From Thecamonas trahens ATCC 50062 (lineage: Eukaryota; Apusozoa; Apusomonadida; Apusomonadidae): a stretch of DNA of 64,000 nt. The translations under genes were made by a program, and so were the position numbers. Position 1 is the stretch's first letter, and every line of letters starts with the position of its first letter. The notes under the pieces were generated by a model. That model was not told the origin of the DNA. It searched no databases and was given only the letters and a program-made list of their open reading frames with translations. Below, one piece after another: positions 48,101-55,267 of the stretch. The DNA lies in contig NW_013657664.1 of NCBI RefSeq assembly GCF_000142905.1, positions 283,900 to 347,899 on the forward strand. Reading direction: 5' to 3'.

Positions 48101-49637
48101 CAGCAGCACCGCGGCCGCGACTGCGGCCGCGGGAGCCGTGGTAGCTGCAGGAGCAGCGGCCGCTGGCAAGGACGGCGACGATGATGCTGGAGCGTCGTCG
48201 TCGGGATCGACGTCGGAGGCTGCAGACCTCTCTGCTGGCGGCGGTGCTGGCGAGAGCAGCGGGCGGACCGGCGAAGCGGACGGCGGCGTCGACGGCGGTG
48301 AGGTTGCGGCTGACGACGCGGCGGCCGAGACATCGGCCATTCTCGACTCTGAGTCTGACGCGTCGGTGATGCTTGTCAACAAGAAGAACGACATCTATGG
48401 CGATACGGCACTGCACGTGGCCGCGGCAACCCGCAAGGTCGGGGTGGTGGACCTGCTTGTGGCACGCGGAATGGACGTCAACGCAACGAACAACTCGGGC
48501 TACACGCCTCTCAACCGGGCCTGCTGCATCTCGCAGGTCCTGCTCAAGGACATGGACTCGCGCAACGAGCTGCAGCAGGTGGTGCGGCTGTTGCTGGAGC
48601 ACGGTGCCGATCCGGAGCGTCCCAACCGCAAGCAGCAGACGCCGCTCGACCGCGCGGCACACTACGGACACAAGGACGTGGTGCAGACGTTGCTCGAGGC
48701 GCAGCCGGCGACGGCGGTGAACACCAAGGACATGATGGGCATTTCGCCGCTCTACCGCGCGCTCAACAACGAGCGAACCGACATTGCCGGGCTCCTGTTC
48801 TCGGCCATGGGCGGCATCGGCTCGCCTCTGCCGTCGGGCCTGGTGGCGTTGCTCGACGATCCCGACCACCGGTCGATGCTGGCGGTTGATGTGCGCCCGC
48901 TGCTGGCAGTCGGTGCGTATGTCGAGCTTAACAACAAGGGCATCACGCTGGCGTCGCTCCGCGAGCGCGGGCTGCTCACCCGCGCCGCCGACGTCTCGGC
49001 GCTCATTTACGGGCCCGACGGCGCCGGTGGCGGACTCTCGGCCATCGAGATCAAACGGGTGCTGGCGGCGGTAGACGCCGCACTGGCGCCCGAGGAGCTT
49101 GCTAAGGTGCCCGCCGAGGCTGTCGAGGCGGCGCGTGGCGAGATGATGGCGCTGCGCGACGTGGTGGCCCTCGCGGCGACCCAGTGCGCGGCGGCGGACA
49201 TGGTGGTGGCCATGTCGCAGGTCGCCGACGTTGGCGAGCTGCACGTCTCGCTCCCGCCCGCCGTCGCATCCACATTCCAGGCGCCCGACATCGGTCTGAA
49301 GGCCGAGGCTGTGGCTCAGACTGACGCACTCCGGCTGGCGGTCCTCGCGCACTTTGCGGCGGCACACCACGGCATCGCGGCCATCCCGCCGGGCTTTATC
49401 GAGCGCGCGCAAGAGGCGTCGTCCAAGTCGGCGTCGTCCAAGTTCAAGCGGCCACGCGGCGTGACCCATCCGCCGGTCCGAGCCCTCGACTCATCGTCAG
49501 ACTCTGACGGCGAGAGCGGAAGTGGGAGCGGCGGCGTCCGCACTGGCAACGGGCGCCGGGCGTCGACGCTCGACTCGTCGGACTCGGAGCTGTCGGACTC
49601 GACCGACAGTGAGTCTTCGTCGGACAGCAGCGCATAG
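45132..49637 (+). CDS. SAPS-domain PP6 phosphatase regulatory subunit fused to ankyrin repeats
   Basis: 1,501 aa in one open frame from the ATG at 45132. A basic coiled segment (KRLKKEREKAEKLARKEEKR) precedes the SAPS domain (about residues 180-880): ATFARVSCDVLTCGVAELFT, VIAKCGNTSGTLDWL, LKVVRFFCRLLHTRAPLIEF, then ELFFHYEWNNFLHLTVSEMV and CRRGYMGHVTLIALHLSHAL. These are PPP6R/Sit4-associated signatures. An Ala/Asp-rich linker follows. Four ankyrin repeats (about residues 1080-1235) include DTALHVAAATRKVGVVDLLV, GYTPLNRA and TPLDRAAHYGHKDVVQTLLE. A helical region and an acidic Ser/Asp tail end the protein. In animals PP6 is a trimer of catalytic subunit, SAPS subunit and a separate ankyrin protein (ANKRD28/44/52). 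The start may be incomplete because of the gap upstream. Confidence 0.85.
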   Translation: MVVCVQTVHQMLEYCLGLTHNGATDGSDSCDDLTDTTAGTDGAGPVSPRWATGRRRSSSLGAKNAPSGLRPSTVSADESSGSAVSAQAFAFDDDDLLQEMESEAAATCSSDSSGADLPKSVQKRLKKEREKAEKLARKEEKRKLKAQRKQEKQLEKARRSSRRSLLKGLEKATEKVEHSPENMATFARVSCDVLTCGVAELFTAFNNMKTRKYLYGTLFSFLSKNTVDATQTSYFTRIVYALLQWRTPQTLVFMKQHPRFVERVVHHIEAPGMVDLLLVIAKCGNTSGTLDWLADCHLVPRLLELLEPAYADRVCVTLRKPATASALGSSASASGELAATDKSAAASTSFTSPSGEVTVKTFPADVELKDVLAAFDILSGYAVDQVAESAVYTDGPLPVGPYVVIPGAAPVEQTGEKPTLPAAASRRARLSSLNLDLDFDMRKLERVQGNRARADAMDENALSMMHTNVARVLIGLVQLLESSPDDGDSMLATSLHDPSIGRLLLTNIFWGAYLGGESLSAFTYGLHVLTVLLNQLVANLDSIYVAAPADTGPAGGASHGRGEAGSARDKAKSKAKGKGKSRKAKGRKVHGSDGADDASTGLDSSSASGLDSSSPEACSSDAGGLVTTLRSATTSDDGDASSGSDAQFFPPGLEVLALVESSTLRSREELTPLLRAIHDMLDDFFILLLRTETLAALETTTGLLDPPLGSTRLKVVRFFCRLLHTRAPLIEFEIMRRGILNECVELFFHYEWNNFLHLTVSEMVLCVLQSPSEPIVQALLTFTKLHTRLLDAVDGNAADQAQPLGCRRGYMGHVTLIALHLSHALPLADMLRECDRWMAYVDGELQSTSDVNTNSIFGVEYESLKSKRQLILEGKLSPAQAAAQVEAERNLREESDRQTAAAAAVAAAPADTSGKDAAPAAKAGAGEAAGDDTGTPTAADAAATFSTLIPPPEDAPPPPVPTPTDPAAAGSESAPGADRAGAADGENAASSSTAAATAAAGAVVAAGAAAAGKDGDDDAGASSSGSTSEAADLSAGGGAGESSGRTGEADGGVDGGEVAADDAAAETSAILDSESDASVMLVNKKNDIYGDTALHVAAATRKVGVVDLLVARGMDVNATNNSGYTPLNRACCISQVLLKDMDSRNELQQVVRLLLEHGADPERPNRKQQTPLDRAAHYGHKDVVQTLLEAQPATAVNTKDMMGISPLYRALNNERTDIAGLLFSAMGGIGSPLPSGLVALLDDPDHRSMLAVDVRPLLAVGAYVELNNKGITLASLRERGLLTRAADVSALIYGPDGAGGGLSAIEIKRVLAAVDAALAPEELAKVPAEAVEAARGEMMALRDVVALAATQCAAADMVVAMSQVADVGELHVSLPPAVASTFQAPDIGLKAEAVAQTDALRLAVLAHFAAAHHGIAAIPPGFIERAQEASSKSASSKFKRPRGVTHPPVRALDSSSDSDGESGSGSGGVRTGNGRRASTLDSSDSELSDSTDSESSSDSSA

Positions 49638-49722
49638 CGCTCGCGTGTGTTTGGTAAAGGCACTCGCTTTGCAAAAGAGTTGGTTTACGTGGTGAACTCA
49701 ACTGAACCGAGCCGAGCAAGCA

Positions 49723-51254
49723 CTACAGCTTGATGCACACCGTTTTCTGCTCGGTGTAGAATTCGAGCGAGTACTCGCCGCCCTCACGGCCGACGCCCGA
49801 GTGCTTCTGCCCGCCAAACGGAACGCGCAAGTCGCGGACGAGCCAGCAGTTGATCCAGACAGTTCCAACGTCGAGAGCCTGGGCCACAGTGTGAGCGCGG
49901 GTGAGATCGGAGGTCCAGACCGAGGCTGAGAGGCCATACGCGACGGCGTTGGCGTCAGCAATGACGGCGGCAGCACCGGCGTCTGCGGATGAGTCGTCAA
50001 AGCGGATGACGCCGACGACGGGACCAAAGATCTCCTCGTTGTTGCAGCGCGCACTCATGTCGAGGCCAGTGACGACGGTGGGAGAGACGTAGTAGCCGTC
50101 GGCGAGATGGGACGGAATATCGGCCGGTGGGTCAGGCCCGCCTGCGGCCAGAGACCCGCCCTCCTCGACCGCCAGCGCAATGTACGAGAGCACCTTCTCC
50201 TTGTGCTGAGCCGAGACGAGGGCGCCGAGGTTCGACGCGGGGTCGGCCGGATCACCGGTTTTGAGAGCGGCGACGGCGGCGAGGAACTTGGCCATGAATA
50301 TGTCGTAGATAGAGTTTGCGACAAAGAGGCGCGAGCCGCAGAGGCAGATCTGGCCTTGATTGGCGAACGAGGCCTTGACTGCACCGGCGACGGCGGCGTC
50401 GATGTCGGCGTCGGCAAAGACGATGTTGGCGTTCTTGCCGCCTAGCTCAAGCGAAAGCTTCTTGACATGCGGGGCGGTGGCCTTGGCGATGCGCTCGCCG
50501 GTGGCGGTGGAGCCTGTGAACGAGACGAGTGGGACGTCCGGGTGTGCGACGAGCGGGCGCCGGCACCGGGCCCGTCGCCAAAGACCATGTTGACGACGCC
50601 CGGCGGAATGCCGGCCTCGTTGAGGATGTCGCAAAGGAGAAAGGCGGTGAGCGAAGTGAACTCGGACGGCTTGCACACGCATGTGTTGCCTGCGGCGATG
50701 CACGGCGCAATCTTGAAGGAGAGTAGGTAGATGGGCAGGTTCCAGGGCGAGATGAGGCCGGCGACGCCGACAGGCGATGAGACGGTGTAGTTGACGGCCG
50801 GACCGGGCGGCCCGTCGATTACGGTCGACTTGTCCGTCGCATGCAGGATGGCGGTGGCGAAGAAGCGGAAGTTGTGCGCCAGCCGCGGGATGTCGACCCG
50901 TGCGGCGAGGGCCACGGGCTTGCCGTTGTCATAGCTCTCGGCGGCAGCAAAGGCGGCGGCACGTGCGTCGACCAGCTCTGCCACCTTCAGCAGAAGCTGC
51001 GAGCGGGTGGCAGCGGGCGTGGCGGCCCAAGCTGGAAAGGCGGCCTTTGCCGCCGCCACGGCCGCCTCCACGTCCTCCTCCGTCGACGCCGCCAGCTCGC
51101 CGTACGCCTTGCCTGTGGCCGGACAGAAGTTGGCCATGTACTCTCCGCGGGCCGGCGGGCAGACCTTGCCACCGATAAAGTTGTCAATGCGGGTGGCGTC
51201 GAACGCCGGCGAGCATCCTGTGGCCGGCGGTGCGGCGTGTGCGTTGTCAGCCAT
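49723..51254 (-). CDS. Aldehyde dehydrogenase, ALDH8A1/2-aminomuconate semialdehyde type, frameshifted once
   Basis: With one base restored near 50555-50557 the gene gives 510 aa. ALDH8A1 oxidises 2-aminomuconate 6-semialdehyde in tryptophan/kynurenine breakdown using NAD+. Visible: ISPWNLPIYLLSFKIAPCIA, the NAD-binding SFTGSTATGERIA, catalytic-base LELGGKNANIVF, the active-site Cys in FANQGQICLCGSRL, and EEIFGPVVGV. The C-terminus NCWLVRDLRVPFGG, then GREGGEYSLEFYTEQKTVC, is the feature pointing to the ALDH8 group. The two frames meet at FGDGPGAGA / LVAHPDVPLVSF, which is continuous in the family. No targeting peptide is seen, so it is likely cytosolic. It is divergent with the ankyrin-RING gene. 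Confidence 0.88.
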
Positions 51255-51508
51255 GGCTGGTAGTGGTAGTGGTGGTGGTGGGGAGGGGGGCGGAGACGAG
51301 TGTGCGGTGGGCAGCAGGGGGGCGATGCGATCCGACGTGGCGTGTGTGGCACACGGTGTGTGTGTGTGTGTGTGTGGAGGGATGCATGCGATGGCCATTG
51401 CAGTGCCTGTCTCCTGTCTGTGTCGGGATGCTCCGACCAGCGAAGACTGGCTTCACAGGCACTGATGGACATGGCCATGACACAGCTGATATCAGAGCCA
51501 TGACACAC

Positions 51509-51542
<34 letters not shown>

Positions 51543-51703
51543 CTCTCTCTCTTTCTCTCTCTTTGCCTCTTCATCGTCTTGCATCATTATCACTACCTGC
51601 CATACTGTGACCTTCACTGTGTGGTGTGACCTCAGATGGACCCCCCCCCCCCCCCTCCCCCTTCCCCCCCTTCCTCCTCTCCCCTCCACTCGACTCGTGT
51701 GCG
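51255..51703. promoter_or_regulatory. Divergent intergenic region with (CA)n(CT)n microsatellite and poly(C)
   Basis: 449 bp. It holds a GT patch at about 51355-51376, a compound CA then CT microsatellite at 51508-51574, and C15 at 51641-51655, ending 48 nt before the ankyrin-RING ATG. It must hold both promoters. No gene is supported. Confidence 0.6.
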
Positions 51704-53735
51704 ATGGGCAACTCATCATCGTCCACTGCCGAAGTCTTCACCTCCAAGGCTTCAGCAAAGCACATCCATACCTCGCCCCTTGGCCTATTTACCACATACA
51801 AGGAAAAGGATGGGTACGTCGTCCTCCCCTTCCCCCTCCCTCCCCTTCCCCCATCCCCTTCCCAGTCATTCCTTGCCTTTCGCTGCCTTCCGCTGCCTTG
51901 CCGCATTCGCATGTGCCACTCACCCTGCCCTTCCCCCCGCCCCCCCCCCCACCGCCCCGCCCCTCTTCAGCATCTTCCTGGCGGGAAAGCTGTTCATCCT
52001 GTGGGCTGCTGACGATCGTATCGTTGCCCCCTCGCTGTCACCCAAGGACGAACGCCCGCTGTTTGGCATGCTGATCTTGCTCGAGGCCGCAGCATCGCCT
52101 GCCATGTCGCTTGAGGCTGCGCGAAGGATCGTCGACGTTGCCGGGCGTTCCATGCCTGGGCCGGACGTCCCGCTTCACATTCTCATCGAGGCCGAGTTGT
52201 ACGATGTGCTGGCGGCAGTGATGACCCATCGTCATGCGCCGCATATGTACTGGTCGGACGATGCGCCAGAGATCGTGACGGTCTCGGACGGCATGGGGGC
52301 GAGCTCGTCGAGCCAAGCCAAGAAGCGATCCAAGAAGGAGCTCAAGGGCAAGAAGAAGCAGGCCAAGAAAGGCCGCGTGGGATACATTGATCTGAAGCTA
52401 GACAGGGAGGACTCGCGGAACATGCTCCCGCTGCAGCTGGCTGTCATGCGCGAGGCCGTGCCCGCGCTCGACGCGCTGCTCGCCGGCGGCGCCAACATCA
52501 GCGCGGCGAACAGCACCGGTGAGACCGCACTGCACATGGCTGCGAGCACGCGACGCGTTGTTTCGATGGTATCACTCTTGCTTGACCGCGGCGCGTCGCT
52601 GGAGAGCCGCAACGCGGTTGGAAACACGCCGTTGATGTGTGCGCTCGAGACCGGCAACGCCAGCGCAGGAAGGTTAATCTTCGAGGCTGGCGGGCCGGCG
52701 CTGCTGGCGTCGACCAACTCGATCGGGCTGAGACCACTGCATGTGGCCGCCCTCTCGGGCTCGGTCGACGTGCTTAACATGGTGCTGGACGCCGGGTGTG
52801 ATCCCAATGCACCGGCAACCGGAGAGTGCGAGGGGCTGACTCCCCTGCAGGTCATGGTGGCACCTAGCATGTACATGGGGGGCTCGTCCTCGTTCTCACT
52901 TTCTGTCGCGAGGCAACTGCTTGCCCGTGGCGCCGAGGTGGCGATCGTCGCTGGCGAGGCGTCGTCGAAGGGCATTGTACCGACAGTCGAGGGCGATACG
53001 CTGGCACATCTCGCGGTGCGGGTGTCGAACCTGCCGGCGCTCCGCTGGCTCCTTGTCGACTACCCGGGCTTGTTCACAATGGTCAACTCGCTCGCGCAGG
53101 TCCCCCTTCATGCTGCGGTCGAGGGTGGGCGAACTGATGCCGTTTGGGTTCTCTGTGCCATCCCGCTCGACCAGGACGTCGGCCTCCATGTTGTGGACGC
53201 CAACGGCAATACCCCAGGTGCGATCGCCCTCGCTCGCGACGACATGCGCATGATGTACCACATCCAAACGCGCCACATTGCGCTACTCGATGCGCAGCTC
53301 AGCGAGCTTCGTGTCACGTCGCTTGTCAGTCACACTCCTGTGGCTCCCTCGGTTCCGGCGGCGTCGTCGGCCTCGGCCTCGGCGTCCCCATCGGCCCCTT
53401 CGTTAAGCCTGGTCGCCCTTCACGCCGACCGCGACCACGCCCTTGTCCGCGTCTCGGCTCTTGAGCGCGAGCTGGCGGCGGCGCAAGCCGAGCTCGAGGC
53501 TCTCCGCTCAGACGCGGCTGCTGCGCGAGGTGCCTCGTCGGCGCTTGCGCTTGACGCCATGTCTGAGGAGCAGGCTCGCGCGCTGACCTGCTGCATCTGT
53601 CTCGACGACATGGTGGGCATGGCGTTTGTGCCGTGCGGGCATGTCTGCTGTTGCATCGAGTGCGCCGCCACTGTTTCGGACTGTCCCATGTGTCGCACAG
53701 GTATCTCGTCGCGGCTCCAAGTCTATCTCAATTGA
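51704..53735 (+). CDS. Ankyrin-repeat RING E3 ubiquitin ligase, predicted N-myristoylated
   Basis: Two exons (51704-51813, 51971-53735) give 624 aa. The N-terminus [10 protein letters not shown] has Gly2 and Ser6, a good N-myristoylation context, suggesting membrane attachment. A basic linker ([18 protein letters not shown]) lies near residue 150. Ankyrin repeats run from about residue 170 to 480: [89 protein letters not shown] coiled coil ([19 protein letters not shown]) precedes the C-terminal C3HC4 RING ([38 protein letters not shown]). All RING ligands appear present. The architecture resembles XIAP/MIB-type C-terminal RING ligases; the substrate is unknown. Confidence 0.85.
51814..51970 (+). 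other. Intron in ankyrin-RING gene (157 bp)
   Basis: Phase-2 intron, donor gtacgt, C-rich interior, acceptor ccctcttcag. Splicing makes KEKDG join [11 protein letters not shown] and puts the start codon at MGNSSSS. Confidence 0.85.
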
Positions 53736-53873
53736 AGAGCCACCGACACCAGCCACCCCTCTCCCACCCAGCCACCACAACCCACCCAGCCACCACCAGC
53801 CACCACCACCCCTTCCCCCCCCTCCCCCCTCCCCCCCCCCCCCCTCCCCCCTCCCCCCCTCCTCTCTTCTACC

Positions 53874-55243
53874 ATGGTGGTCCTCCGGGCCCTCAAAGCC
53901 CTCGACGCATACCCCAAAACCCTTCCAGACGCCAAGGCCCACTCCAAGACCGGCGGAGCACGTACGCACATACACACACACACACTCTCCTCCCCCCCCT
54001 TCCCCCCCACCCTACTCTACACCTCGACTCACCCTCGACATCGCCGCACGTGACAGTGACGCTTGTGGTGGTGGTCCTCACACTGTGGCTGTTCTCATCG
54101 GCGACGGTCGAGTACTTGTCTGGTACGACGGTGTACGACGCGGCGGTGGACACGGAGCGGACGGCCCATCAGCAGGTGGTCATCAACTTGGACATGACCA
54201 TCGCCACCCGCTGCGAGTTCCTCTCAGCTGATGTGGTGGACGTGACTGGTGCACACGACGGCGATGGCATGCACGAGCTCCAGCACCAGCCAGTCAAGTG
54301 GGCTGTCGACGTGCCGTCGGCCGACAAGGTCGATTCGTTCTGGAAGACGCAAAAGTCGGCACTGCTCCAGCTGCACGACGTCATCCGCCTCGCTGGCATT
54401 CGCATGCCGCTGGCCGGCCTGCCTGTTGCAGCATCAGAGAAGGTTGGCGGAAAGCCGCCGTCGCTGGCTGAAATTGTCCGCAAGTCGGCAACCGGCCATG
54501 AGGCCGAGGGCGAGGCCCACAAGCTCCCGCTCGTGGCTATCGACAAGAAAAGCTCCAACTCGTCGCAGCTTGTCAAGCCCGACAGCAAGCCCACACCCGA
54601 TGACATTGCCAACCTGCGGAGACAGGTCGACGGAAACGTCCTGCCCACCGCCCACGTCGACGCCTCGTTCAACGCTTGCCGGCTCTTTGGCCACCTCACC
54701 GTGTCCAAGGTCCGCGGCAACTTTCACATCACCGCCGGCCGCTCCATCGAGCGCGGCGGCGGACATGTCCACGACATGCACTCAGTTCCGGCCGGCGCCC
54801 TCAACTTTACTCACCGCATTCACCGGCTCTCCTTTGGCGAGAACTTTCCGGGCATTGTCGCGCCGGCCGATACGCTCGTCTACCACACCACCCACTCGCT
54901 ACAGATGTACCAATACTTTGTCAAGGTGGTGCCCACGCTGTACAAGGCCTCGGCCGCTGACGTCGTCGACACCAACCAGTACTCGCTCACAGCCAACTCG
55001 CGTGCCATCGATCACTCGCGCGGGCAGCACGGCATGCCCGGCATCTTTTTCAACTACGAGTTTGAGCCTGTTCGTATCACCGTCTCGGAGACCTACTCCA
55101 CTTTTCTCCACTTTATCACTCGGTGCTGCGCCATCATCGGCGGTGTCTACGCCGTCTCGGGCATGCTCGTCACCGCCATCAATGCCCTCCTCGACTCGGT
55201 GGCGGTCAAGCTCGGCCACCGCCGTGGCATCCTCAAGCTGTAG
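53874..55243 (+). CDS. ERGIC2: ERGIC2/Erv41-type ER-Golgi cargo receptor
   Basis: Two exons (53874-53961, 54057-55243) give 424 aa. Erv41/ERGIC2 partners Erv46 and cycles between ER and Golgi, retrieving ER proteins. Evidence: N-terminal LKALDAYPKTLPDAKAHSKT followed by a first membrane helix (LTLVVVVLTLWLFSS). Next come INLDMTIATRCEFLSADVVD, CRLFGHLTVSKVRGNFHITA, FTHRIHRLSFGENFPGIV, and MYQYFVKVVPTLY. HGMPGIFFNYEFEPVRITVS and a second helix (CCAIIGGVYAVSGMLVTAIN) close the luminal domain. The C-terminus is short. The order and spacing are those of Erv41. The stop faces the next gene at 24 bp. Confidence 0.92.
53962..54056 (+). other. ERGIC2 intron (95 bp)
   Basis: Phase-1 intron, donor gtacgc, CA repeat and C-rich interior, acceptor gtgacag. 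It joins KTGGA to LTLVVVV at the start of the first membrane helix. Confidence 0.88.
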
Positions 55244-55267
55244 CCCGTAAAGTGGGCCTTTCGTGAC

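Noticed and set aside
47670..49469. 599-residue minus-strand ORF inside the SAPS-ankyrin gene
   Set aside because: Arg/His-rich antisense shadow; the plus strand carries the ankyrin repeats.
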